From: Parafilimonas terrae
GTDB lineage: Bacteria > Bacteroidota > Bacteroidia > Chitinophagales > Chitinophagaceae
Assembly (NCBI RefSeq): GCF_900115755.1
Contig: NZ_FOXQ01000005.1
Location: 186,001 to 250,000, forward strand
Length of the DNA stretch: 64,000 nucleotides
Reading direction: 5' to 3'
Shown here piece after piece: positions 24,757-33,659 of the stretch. The translations under genes and the position numbers were made by a program. The notes below the pieces were generated by a model, which worked only from the letters and a program-made list of their open reading frames with translations, did not search any database and had not been told where the DNA came from. The stretch's first letter is position 1. The number at the start of each line of letters is the position of its first letter.

Positions 24757-27150
24757 TTATTCACTTCGTAGCGCTTCTACGGGATTGGCTGTTGCAGCTT
24801 TTATTGCATGAAAACTTACGGTGAGCATTGTAATGATCAATACCGTTAATGCGGATAATAAAAATGGTGTTGCTGATAAGCCTGTGTTGTAAGGAAATAT
24901 TTTCAACCATTTATCCATAAACAGGTAGGCAATTGGAAAAGCAATGAGGCATGAGATGCCAACCAGCGCAATAAAATTTCTTGTAACAAGCGGCACGATC
25001 TGTCCCACGCCTGCGCCCATAATTTTTCTTATGCTTAACTCTTTCCGGCGTTGCTGCGTGGTGAATGCAATCAGCCCCAGTAAACCAAGACAGGTAATGG
25101 CAATGGTAAGAATTGAAAATGCCGTAAATATTTTACCACGCTTTTGATCTGCAGCATACTGCGAATCAAAATCCTGGTCGAGAAAAGTATATTGAAAAAC
25201 GATATCGGGAAATATCTTTTTCCAGGTGCTTTCAATTAATTTAACAACAGGTGTTATATTCTGTGCATTCAGCTTTAGCTGTACGCTGTTGCTTACCGGC
25301 TGGTAAAAAAGTATAAGCGGCGCAATAGGATTATACAATGATTGCTGGTTAAAATCTTTCACCACGCCTATCACTTCTGCATAATAGCCCGATGTATCGC
25401 CTGCAAACTTTACCCGCTTGCCAACAGCATCATTACCCCAGCCAAATTGCTGCGTCATTTTCTCGTTTACAATAATGCTGCGCAACGTATCGGAAAGGCC
25501 TGTAAAATTGCGGCCCTTCGCCATTTTCATTCCAAGCGTATTAATATAATTTTCATCAATAGCGTAATTGTTTACACCCTGCTCAACAAAACCATTTTTT
25601 GATTGCACGGAAAACAGTTGCAGGTTAATATTCTGGCCCGGCACTGCCTGTGCTGTACTTACACTTAATACCTGCGGCATATTGCGCATCTCGTTAGTAA
25701 ACGCAGTTATCTTGCTGCGCATGTTGGGCCCGTTAATTCTAAGGTTCATTACCTGAGCTTTATTAAAGCCAAGGTCTTTATTGCGCAGATATTTTAACTG
25801 GCCATATACCACCCAGGTACATATAAGCATTATCATGGCAATGGAGAATTGCACTACTACCAGCACCCGCCTCAGCGTTACATTGCCTGATGCTTTTGAC
25901 AAGCTGCCTTTGAGAATATTTACAGGATTGAATTTTGAAAGATAGAATGCAGGATAACTTCCACCCGCCAAACCCGTAAACGCAGCAACGCCTAACATTA
26001 TCCATAATGTTTTTGGCTGCAACAAAGTAGCAAACGAAATAAACTTGCCCGAAATAGTATTAAAAGCCGGTAACAGCAATGCAATAATGCCGATGCTCAA
26101 CAGCAAAGCAAAACATGCCGTTACAATAGATTCAACAAGAAACTGCGCCACTAATTGTTTTTGCGTAGAGCCGGCAACTTTTCTTATGCCTATTTCTTTT
26201 GCCCGCCTTGCAGAACGCGCCGTGGTAATGTTCATATAATTAATGCAGGCAATTAACAACATGAAAAATGCTACTGCTGCAAATATGTAGATGTACGACA
26301 TGCTGCCCAGTTCTTCCGGTTCATTATCTGTATCCGCATGCAGGTGAATTGCCGTAACGGGTATAATACCAAACCGCATTTTTATATTGAACTGCGCAAA
26401 TATGGAAGCAAGGTATTTATCATATACAGGCAATAATTTTTTTTCAAAACTGGCTGCACTCGTATTTGGTTTAAGCAGCACATAAGTATAAAATCCAAAG
26501 CCACCCCAGTTATTGGCAAAATCGGCAGGCAGCGAACTTCTTGAAATTAATATATTGAAAAGAAGATGTGAGTTTTTCGGAACGTCTTTTATAACTGCGG
26601 TTACTTTATATACATCGCCATTAATGTTCTCCAGTGTTTTTCCAACGTAGCTTTTATTCCTGCCAAAAAATTTCTCCGCAACAGATTGTGTAAGCACCAT
26701 TGAGTTTGGCGCCACCAATGCTGTTTGCGGGCTGCCTTCAATAAACTTATGCGTAAAAACTTTGAAGATATTACTGTCAACAAAAAACACTTTGTTCTCA
26801 TATAAACGCTGGTCGCCGTTTTTATACATAATATCGTTGCCGCCACCAGCGCCTACAAAACGAACGGCTTCTTCCACTTCCGGGTAATCTTTGTTCAAAG
26901 CTGCTCCCATTGGGAAAGGTGTAATGGCCCATCGCATCGTGTCTTTATCGGGCTCTTTTACATAAGCGTTTACACGATAAATGCGGTCAGCCTTTTCGTT
27001 GTACCGGTCATAGCTTAATTCATCAATGATATAAAATATCAATAACAGGCTGAATGAAATACCAATAGCAAGCCCGATGATATTTAAGAGGCTGTACCAT
27101 TTGTCCCTTTTTAAGTTGCGCAACGCAACAAGCACAAGATTTTTTAGCAT
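24757..27150 (-). CDS. MacB/FtsX-type ABC permease
   Basis: Permease of 797 residues. It has the N-terminal helix LLNIIGLAIGISFSLLLIFY, a periplasmic MacB-like domain, a first FtsX block with KEIGIRKVAGSTQKQLVAQF near 320-340, a second periplasmic domain, and a C-terminal block with KELSIRKIMGAGVGQIVPLV. It is the most divergent member of the local array: it ends NPVEALRSE where the others end NPVKSLRTE. It lies 65 bases downstream of the beta-propeller gene, possibly co-transcribed. No ATPase gene is adjacent; substrate unknown. Confidence 0.9.
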   Translation of the reverse strand: MLKNLVLVALRNLKRDKWYSLLNIIGLAIGISFSLLLIFYIIDELSYDRYNEKADRIYRVNAYVKEPDKDTMRWAITPFPMGAALNKDYPEVEEAVRFVGAGGGNDIMYKNGDQRLYENKVFFVDSNIFKVFTHKFIEGSPQTALVAPNSMVLTQSVAEKFFGRNKSYVGKTLENINGDVYKVTAVIKDVPKNSHLLFNILISRSSLPADFANNWGGFGFYTYVLLKPNTSAASFEKKLLPVYDKYLASIFAQFNIKMRFGIIPVTAIHLHADTDNEPEELGSMSYIYIFAAVAFFMLLIACINYMNITTARSARRAKEIGIRKVAGSTQKQLVAQFLVESIVTACFALLLSIGIIALLLPAFNTISGKFISFATLLQPKTLWIMLGVAAFTGLAGGSYPAFYLSKFNPVNILKGSLSKASGNVTLRRVLVVVQFSIAMIMLICTWVVYGQLKYLRNKDLGFNKAQVMNLRINGPNMRSKITAFTNEMRNMPQVLSVSTAQAVPGQNINLQLFSVQSKNGFVEQGVNNYAIDENYINTLGMKMAKGRNFTGLSDTLRSIIVNEKMTQQFGWGNDAVGKRVKFAGDTSGYYAEVIGVVKDFNQQSLYNPIAPLILFYQPVSNSVQLKLNAQNITPVVKLIESTWKKIFPDIVFQYTFLDQDFDSQYAADQKRGKIFTAFSILTIAITCLGLLGLIAFTTQQRRKELSIRKIMGAGVGQIVPLVTRNFIALVGISCLIAFPIAYLFMDKWLKIFPYNTGLSATPFLLSALTVLIITMLTVSFHAIKAATANPVEALRSE

Positions 27151-27215
27151 AATGAGCTTTGTTTAATTGTTATTAATCTTCATTTTCTATGTGCCCGTAT
27201 GAAAGGGAGTTTTAC

Positions 27216-28466
27216 TTATCCCAACGCATAAATATAACCGTCTGCGCTGCCAAAGTAAAGCATGCCATCATCTATCCATATTGTTGAAAAAATGCTTCCC
27301 ATCTTGAGGAATTCTGTATAAAGCGGCGTTACATCGTTTTTATATTTTTCAATTATATCCGCCCTTATTTTATCCGAAGCATCCATAAAATCATGGTAAT
27401 GCTGCTTACTGAAATCCGTCTGAAAGAGTTTTGAAACTTTGCCTGAACTAATATCCAGTTTGTAAACCATTCCATCTATACAACCGAAATATGCAGCGCT
27501 GTCGTTTAATGAAGCGCTGCTGAAAACATTTAGCGGAACCGGTGTTTCATAAAGTTTTGCACCATAGGTTTTTTCAAATCCAAGTATGCTGTGCGAATCA
27601 GACATGGTTACAATTAACCGTTCTGGTGAAAGGCTTGGCACACTCGTCCAGCTTCCGGGTTGATGATATACCCAATGGCCGCCACCATCTTTTATTTTCA
27701 ATGCATATACATTGTAATCTCTTGAACAAAAAAATACCGTGCTGTCGTTAATGATTGCATTAAACTGCACTTCACCTAAAGGGAAATAATGCTCGCCGAT
27801 TGTGTTGAATTTCCAGCGCAGCGTTCCGTCTTCATTAATGCAATAAAAGAAACCATCGAAGCTGCCTGCGAGAACTGCATCATCTGCAATAGCCGGCGAT
27901 GCATGAACAATTCCGCCTGTTTTATATTTCCACAACAATTCTCCGGATAGCTGGCCTAATGCGTATATGTATCCATCGCCACAACCAAAATAAACGCGAT
28001 TGTTATTAACAGCAGGTGATGACTGATAATAATCCCATGCATCATAAAATTTTTCTCCTGCTGTTTTAAATTGCCATCGTTGCTTACCGGTTGCTGCATC
28101 GAGCGCATAAAAAATACCATCCGTACTTATAAAGAAAACCATGTTATTATCTATGGCAACAGATGAGCGTATTTCACCGCCGGTTTTAAATTTCCATATA
28201 ACAGCGCCATTGGTTTTATTTAACGCATAAAGATTACTGTCGCATGAACCTGTAATAAGCATATTGCCGGAGAGAACAGGCGAAGCAAATACATGGCCGC
28301 TGGTTTTGAATTTCCATTTAACAGCGGGTGCATTACTTACGGGCTTGGCTGATGTAAAATTTTTTTTATCGGGCGTTCTGCAGAATTGTTGCGCATATAT
28401 ATGACTGATTAAGAGCAATGCAGGTAAAGTTGCAATACATCTCTTTAAAAATTTTTTCATAAACAT
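27216..28466 (-). CDS. PQQ-type (BamB-like) beta-propeller protein, exported
   Basis: Protein of 416 residues with signal peptide CIATLPALLLISHIYAQ and about seven to eight repeats of the form G-x-x-x-W-K-F-K-T-G/A, for example GAVIWKFKTGGEIRSSV, GKQRWQFKTAG, GELLWKYKTGGIVHASP and GTLRWKFNTIGE. It should fold as an eight-bladed beta-propeller. Such proteins are either BamB-type scaffolds or stand-alone binding proteins; the catalytic residues of PQQ dehydrogenases are not evident. It sits inside the permease array and may be an envelope partner, which is inference from position only. Confidence 0.88.
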   Translation of the reverse strand: MFMKKFLKRCIATLPALLLISHIYAQQFCRTPDKKNFTSAKPVSNAPAVKWKFKTSGHVFASPVLSGNMLITGSCDSNLYALNKTNGAVIWKFKTGGEIRSSVAIDNNMVFFISTDGIFYALDAATGKQRWQFKTAGEKFYDAWDYYQSSPAVNNNRVYFGCGDGYIYALGQLSGELLWKYKTGGIVHASPAIADDAVLAGSFDGFFYCINEDGTLRWKFNTIGEHYFPLGEVQFNAIINDSTVFFCSRDYNVYALKIKDGGGHWVYHQPGSWTSVPSLSPERLIVTMSDSHSILGFEKTYGAKLYETPVPLNVFSSASLNDSAAYFGCIDGMVYKLDISSGKVSKLFQTDFSKQHYHDFMDASDKIRADIIEKYKNDVTPLYTEFLKMGSIFSTIWIDDGMLYFGSADGYIYALG

Positions 28467-28572
28467 AAAGCCTTTTCCGGTTGCGGTTTATCTGCCAACT
28501 TACTGCGCTTTTATATTTCAGCAACAGGTAAACACATAAATGGTTGAATATTTATTTTGCAGGCAATAATTG

Positions 28573-28619
28573 TTGGAAGAATGAAGTCCGGTTAAATTTC
28601 TCAGACTTAAATCTTCCAA
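28573..28619 (-). terminator. Imperfect hairpin after permease gene
   Basis: Arms 28573-28588 and 28604-28619 pair at 14 of 16 positions around a 15-base loop, six bases past the stop of the permease ending at 28625. There is no clear U-tract, so it may be only a partial terminator. Confidence 0.5.
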
Positions 28620-28624
28620 TCCGT

Positions 28625-31087
28625 TTATTCCGTTCTCAAACTTTTCACCGGGTTGGCTATTGCTGCTTTTATGGTTTGCACGCTTAAAGTAATAAGTGCA
28701 ATCATGAGCATGCCAAAACCACACAAAGCAAATATCCACCAGCTTATTGCTGTTCTGTAAGCAAAATCTTCAAGCCATTTATATATTGCCCACCATGCAA
28801 CGGGTGCAGCAATTACAAAAGCTACCAATACCAGTTGCACAAAGTCTTTTGATAAGATGGAAATAATGTTGGTAACCGTTGCACCTAATATTTTTCTTAT
28901 GTCTATTTCTTTTGTGCGTGTATTGATGGTGTACATCACAAGTCCTAATAAACCCAGGCAACTGATGAACACTGATAAGCCTGTTGCCCAACCCAGCAAA
29001 CTTGCAGTGCGCTGTTCTGTTTCATAAAATTTGGCAATAGTTTCGTCTAAAAATTTATAACTGAAATCTTCTTCAGGATATAAACGATGATATGATTTTT
29101 GAATCTGCGCAATGGTGTTTTGCCATGATGCGCCCGCAGCTTGCGGCTGCAATAAAACATGGAAGAAATAACTTCCCGAACCGAGGCTGGAAAATACCAG
29201 CGGGCCAACTTCTGCGTGGAAAGACTGTTCATTAAAATCGTGCATTACACCAACAATGGGCAGCCTTCTTCCATTAAAATCAAGCAGCTTGCCCAACGCA
29301 TTTTCCGGATGCTTAAAACCAAGCGATTTTGCGTAAGTTTCGTTTATTAAAAACTCTTTAATAGTATCGCTTTGCTGCACATTTCTGCCAGCTAATATTT
29401 TTATGTTGAATAGTTTCAGGTAATTGGTATCGCCCCAGCGCAACTGCACACTTTCTTTATTATCATTGGTTGCGCCGGCATAGCTTATACTGGTAAAAGC
29501 AGCGCCTTTATCTGCAGGTGTAAGAAATCCCATACTCGCTATTTGCACACCGGCAATATGCTTTATTTCATTCAGCAATACAGCGCGATGATCAGCCGCT
29601 GAATCGGTGCGGGGAACATTAAAACTTATAACCGCATCTTTTCTGAAACCCATATCAGCATTCAATGAATAATTGATTTGCCGGCTTACCATTACAGTAG
29701 CGATAATAAAGAACTGCGCAATCACAAACTGGGATACCGTTAATACTTTTCTTATCCACGCATGCCTCGTTTCATTGCTGAATGAAAAAGACTGATTCTT
29801 TAAAACCCGGACCGGTTTGTAACCTGATAAAATAAATGCCGGGTATAAGCCTGACAAAAAGCTTACAACAACAGCAAGCAACAATAAAAACAAAAAGATA
29901 TAAGGCTGCCGCAACGGTTGAAATTTTAATCCCGGCGGAATAAAATCTGCAAATAATTTCAGCAGCACAGGAGCCAAACAAAAAGAAATAATACCGGCTG
30001 TTATAGTAAGCAAAAATGTTTCGCCTAAAAACTGGAAGATGAGCTGCTTTTTTGAGCTGCCCATTGTTTTGCGGATACCGATTTCTTTAGCGCGGCTTGC
30101 AGCATTGGCAGTTGTAAGATTGATAAAATTGATGCATGCAAGTATTAAGAGAAACGCAGCCACAGCCAGCAGTCCGTATAAAGTGGGTTTATGCGCCAGC
30201 CGCTGGTTAAACCCTGCATATAAAGCATTAAAATGAATATCGTTTAATGACTCCAAATGAAAACGCTGGTAGTTAAGGTCATCCTTATACGCATTCTTAT
30301 TATACTTATTAAAAATATCGTTTAGCTGCTTTTCTGAACTGGAAATATCTGTGCCTGCAGCAAGTTTTATATATACAGAAGAATAAGCCATCCAGTCGTT
30401 CCACACATTCATCATAAAATCATCCTGCATGTGCGTTTGTGCTATCGTGGCAAAAGAGATAAACTCAACTGCATTAAAAGAAGTGCGGGCATTTAAGTCT
30501 TTTACAATACCGGTTACAGTGGCAGTAAAATCATCATTATATTTTATTTGCTTACCAATAATATCATTAATGTTGGCTGAAGGAAAATATTGCTTAGCCC
30601 TGCTTTCCGCAAGCACAACATGAAAAGGATCTTTCAATGAAGATTCAGGTGAACCAGCAAGCCATTTAAAAGGCAGCAGTGAAAAATATTGCGGGTTAGT
30701 AAAAACAATATCCGGCTGCTTTTTAAAAACAGCAGGCTGCGCTGAACCGGCTTTTACTACACTTACTTTCGCTGTTGCATCACCCTGGAACTGCATTAAG
30801 GGAACAACGGCTTCAACGCCTGTTGCTTCATTTTGTATGGCTGCACTTAAGGGCGCAGGCACAGCAGCAGAGTGGCCTTCATTTCCATTAAACTTCATAT
30901 CCATTACAACACGGTAAATGCGGTCTGCATTGGTTTCAATTTTATCATAGCCCAGTTCAAACTGAACAATTAAAAAAATGATGAGCGCTGCGCTTACGCC
31001 AATTGATAAACCCAGTATGTTGATAGCTGTAAACGCTTTGTTGCGGGCAAATACGCGAAAGGCTGTTTTGAAGAAATTGTTGAACAT
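28625..31087 (-). CDS. MacB/FtsX-type ABC permease
   Basis: Permease of 820 residues. Landmarks are the N-terminal helix AINILGLSIGVSAALIIFLIV, the first FtsX block with KEIGIRKTMGSSKKQLIFQFLGE, and the C-terminal block with KEIDIRKILGATVTNIISILSKDF, ending ANPVKSLRTE. The start at 31087 (MFNNFFKTAFRVF) matches its paralogues; an upstream TTG at 31111 is in frame but unlikely. It is part of the minus-strand array. Its periplasmic domains differ clearly from those of its neighbours while the C-terminus is nearly identical, suggesting shared membrane mechanics with different ligands. Confidence 0.91.
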   Translation of the reverse strand: MFNNFFKTAFRVFARNKAFTAINILGLSIGVSAALIIFLIVQFELGYDKIETNADRIYRVVMDMKFNGNEGHSAAVPAPLSAAIQNEATGVEAVVPLMQFQGDATAKVSVVKAGSAQPAVFKKQPDIVFTNPQYFSLLPFKWLAGSPESSLKDPFHVVLAESRAKQYFPSANINDIIGKQIKYNDDFTATVTGIVKDLNARTSFNAVEFISFATIAQTHMQDDFMMNVWNDWMAYSSVYIKLAAGTDISSSEKQLNDIFNKYNKNAYKDDLNYQRFHLESLNDIHFNALYAGFNQRLAHKPTLYGLLAVAAFLLILACINFINLTTANAASRAKEIGIRKTMGSSKKQLIFQFLGETFLLTITAGIISFCLAPVLLKLFADFIPPGLKFQPLRQPYIFLFLLLLAVVVSFLSGLYPAFILSGYKPVRVLKNQSFSFSNETRHAWIRKVLTVSQFVIAQFFIIATVMVSRQINYSLNADMGFRKDAVISFNVPRTDSAADHRAVLLNEIKHIAGVQIASMGFLTPADKGAAFTSISYAGATNDNKESVQLRWGDTNYLKLFNIKILAGRNVQQSDTIKEFLINETYAKSLGFKHPENALGKLLDFNGRRLPIVGVMHDFNEQSFHAEVGPLVFSSLGSGSYFFHVLLQPQAAGASWQNTIAQIQKSYHRLYPEEDFSYKFLDETIAKFYETEQRTASLLGWATGLSVFISCLGLLGLVMYTINTRTKEIDIRKILGATVTNIISILSKDFVQLVLVAFVIAAPVAWWAIYKWLEDFAYRTAISWWIFALCGFGMLMIALITLSVQTIKAAIANPVKSLRTE

Positions 31088-31118
31088 AAAAGATAGTTTA
31101 TTTTGCTGCAAGCCGTCT

Positions 31119-31157
31119 ATCCTTAAATCCCTTCCTTTAGAGAAGATATTTAAGGAT
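31119..31157 (-). other. Hairpin between permease genes
   Basis: A perfect 10-bp stem (ATCCTTAAAT at 31119-31128 with ATTTAAGGAT at 31148-31157) spans a 19-base loop. A smaller CTTCCC/GGGAAG hairpin lies at 31203-31217. Both fall in the 144-base gap and could reduce read-through or stabilise processed ends. Confidence 0.5.
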
Positions 31158-31231
31158 CGTGATTAATTGAATGCTGTTTATATATTCAGCGGCCTACCAG
31201 GTCTTCCCTTCGGGAAGGTTTGGATGGGCTG

Positions 31232-33598
31232 TCATTCTGTTCTCAAACTTTTAACAGGATTTGCCAATGCGGCTTTTATTGATTGAAAACTGATGGTAAT
31301 TATTGCAATAATTACAGCCAGCAAACCTGCAACGGCAAAAACGCTCCATCCAATATTTATTTTATAGGCAAAATCCTGCAGCCATTTATCCATTGCATAC
31401 CAGGCAACCGGCGTGGCAATAACAATGGCAACAATTACAAGTTTAATAAAGTCCCTTGCCAGCAATTGTATAACACTGCCCACACTTGCACCTAATACTT
31501 TTCTTACGCCTATCTCTTTTGTGCGCACCTGCGCTGTATAAGCTGCGAGCCCAAATAAACCAAGGCATGAAATAAAAATAGCTATGCCGGCAAATATGTT
31601 GAAGAGTAAACCGGTGCGTTGTTCTGCAGCATATAAGCGGTTAAAATTATCATCAAGAAAACTATATTTAAACGGATAGTTCGCGTTGTATTTCTTCCAT
31701 TCTTTTTGGGCTGCAGCTATAGCCGCCGGTACATCTTTGCCCGTTGTTTTAATATAAATATTTCCATAGTTAAGCGGCTGCGCATAAAAAACGGCGGGTT
31801 TTATTCTTGTGCGCATAGAGGTAAAATGAAAATCTTTTACAACGCCTATTATCGTTCCTTCTGTTTCCCATAAACGCAGGCGTTTGCCAACCGGGTCTTT
31901 AATACGCATGGTTTTTACGGCTGTTTCATTCAATATAAAGTGCATGGAATCTGCAACAGCTCCGGTAAAATTGCCGCCTTGAATCAATTGCATTTTAAAG
32001 AAAGGGATAAAGTTTTTATTGATGTTGATAGGGCTTAGCATAACTGTTTCGCCGGTTTGTTTACCATCCCAATCATTATTACCGGTTTGATTACCAAAGT
32101 CGATTATATCGGCATTGGCAAACGTTACATCTTTTATACCTGGTTGCTTTAAAAGTTCAGCTTTAACAGCCTCGAGATGCCCGGCCATGTATATCATCTT
32201 CATTGATAAAACATTCTCCTTATCATAGCCTAATTGTTTTGAATTGATGTATTGCAATTGCTTGCCAATTACAATAGTTCCTGTTATAAGTATGATTGAA
32301 AAAGTAAACTGCACAACCACCAGCACTTTTCTGAATGCAGCATTACTGAAGTTTGCGTTAATCTTTCCCTTTAAAGCTTTTACCGGTTCAAAAGAAGACA
32401 ATAATAATGCGGGATAAATGCTTGAAATAACAAGCGTGCCCGCAATAGTGCACAGTATTATTTTCCATATATGATAATCAGTAAAATTTAAAACAATTTC
32501 TTTGGATGCCACTGTATTGAAAACCGGTATTAAGCTGTAAACAAGTACAAGCGAAATGATAATAGCTATTACAAAAAGCAATGCTGTTTCTGTTATGAAT
32601 TGCAGGAATAACTGCGTTCTTGCTGCGCCAACAATTTTTCTTAAGCTCACTTCTTTTGCACGCAGCATGGAGCGGGCCGTGGAAAGGTTTACGTAATTAA
32701 TACAGGCAATTACCAGTATTAAAATAGCGATGATGGTAAACATACGTACAGTGCCAATGCCGCCGTCGCCATCATCGGCGCGGTATAAATGCACTTTATT
32801 AAGCGGCAGCCACACATAACCAATATCAGTATCATCCGGCTTAATGCTCAAATGCATGTTGCGCAGTTTTTTGGCAAAGCCTTCAAACGAAAAACCGGGC
32901 TGCAGCAGGAGATAAGTATTGTAATCAAAATTGCTGAAATCGTTATTGATGTTCTTTCCATCCGTATTACTGCTATAATTTTTTTCAGCAACAAGGCTCA
33001 TGGGAAAAATCATATCTCCCTGTATGGTTGAATTTTTAGGAAAGTCTTTTATGATGCCGGTAACTTTAAAAGCATCTTTATATTCAGTAGTTATAACTTT
33101 TCCTATTGCATCATCATTTCCAAAAAACTTTTTGGCTGTTGTTTCAGTTAATACAACTGAACGGCTGTCGGGAAAGGGATTAGCTGCATTTCCTTTAATG
33201 ATATTAAAATCAAACATTGAAAAAAATGAAGGATCAGTAACCACGGTCCTTTCATCACTGAATACTTTATCCCCGTATTTATATAAACCATAATAATAAT
33301 TTTCCGTAACACGCACCACATCTTTTACACCGGGAATTTCTTTCTTTGCCATTTCACCTATCGGCGCTGTAGTTACTGTCCACAATTGCCTTGCCGAGCC
33401 GGTGGCCACCATATTTTCCAGCTTGATAATATTAGGTGCATTCTTGTGAAAACGGTCGTAACTATACTCATCCTGCACCCATAATAAAATGAGTAAACCA
33501 ACGGTTAAGCCAATGCTTAACCCTGCAATATTGATGACAGAATAAAACTTATTCTTCACCAGGTTTCGCCAGGCGGTTTTAAAATAATTTTTAAACAT
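31232..33598 (-). CDS. MacB/FtsX-type ABC permease
   Basis: Permease of 788 residues. It begins MFKNYFKTAWRNLVKNKFYSVINIAGLSIGLTVGLL, with the first FtsX block containing KEVSLRKIVGAARTQLFLQF and the last KEIGVRKVLGASVGSVIQLLARDF. The C-terminus is ANPVKSLRTE. The ATG at 33598 is chosen because all paralogues start MFKxY/TF; the frame is open to 33640 from another start. The gap to the upstream permease is 61 bases and carries a 34-base repeat shared with 40076-40109. Substrate and ATPase partner unknown. Confidence 0.91.
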   Translation of the reverse strand: MFKNYFKTAWRNLVKNKFYSVINIAGLSIGLTVGLLILLWVQDEYSYDRFHKNAPNIIKLENMVATGSARQLWTVTTAPIGEMAKKEIPGVKDVVRVTENYYYGLYKYGDKVFSDERTVVTDPSFFSMFDFNIIKGNAANPFPDSRSVVLTETTAKKFFGNDDAIGKVITTEYKDAFKVTGIIKDFPKNSTIQGDMIFPMSLVAEKNYSSNTDGKNINNDFSNFDYNTYLLLQPGFSFEGFAKKLRNMHLSIKPDDTDIGYVWLPLNKVHLYRADDGDGGIGTVRMFTIIAILILVIACINYVNLSTARSMLRAKEVSLRKIVGAARTQLFLQFITETALLFVIAIIISLVLVYSLIPVFNTVASKEIVLNFTDYHIWKIILCTIAGTLVISSIYPALLLSSFEPVKALKGKINANFSNAAFRKVLVVVQFTFSIILITGTIVIGKQLQYINSKQLGYDKENVLSMKMIYMAGHLEAVKAELLKQPGIKDVTFANADIIDFGNQTGNNDWDGKQTGETVMLSPININKNFIPFFKMQLIQGGNFTGAVADSMHFILNETAVKTMRIKDPVGKRLRLWETEGTIIGVVKDFHFTSMRTRIKPAVFYAQPLNYGNIYIKTTGKDVPAAIAAAQKEWKKYNANYPFKYSFLDDNFNRLYAAEQRTGLLFNIFAGIAIFISCLGLFGLAAYTAQVRTKEIGVRKVLGASVGSVIQLLARDFIKLVIVAIVIATPVAWYAMDKWLQDFAYKINIGWSVFAVAGLLAVIIAIITISFQSIKAALANPVKSLRTE

Positions 33599-33603
33599 AC
33601 AAG

Positions 33604-33637
33604 TTGTTTTTTTGATGTCTGATTTACGGTTGGCCGT
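33604..33637. repeat. Intergenic repeat, copy 1
   Basis: This 34-base tract (starting TTGTTTTTTTGATG) matches 40076-40109 at 32 of 34 positions. Both lie just before the conserved NPVKSLRTE-coding end of the upstream permease. It is followed by the small palindrome GTCAACTGTTGAC at 33636-33648. Confidence 0.75.
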
Positions 33638-33659
33638 CAACTGTTGACCGTTGACTGCC

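Noticed and set aside
28482-28497. Sigma-54-like element TGGCAGATAAACCGCA (minus) before the beta-propeller gene
   Set aside because: GG and GC spacing fits, but the -12 side reads CCGC and there is no palindrome at the 75-bp position (28551-28566).
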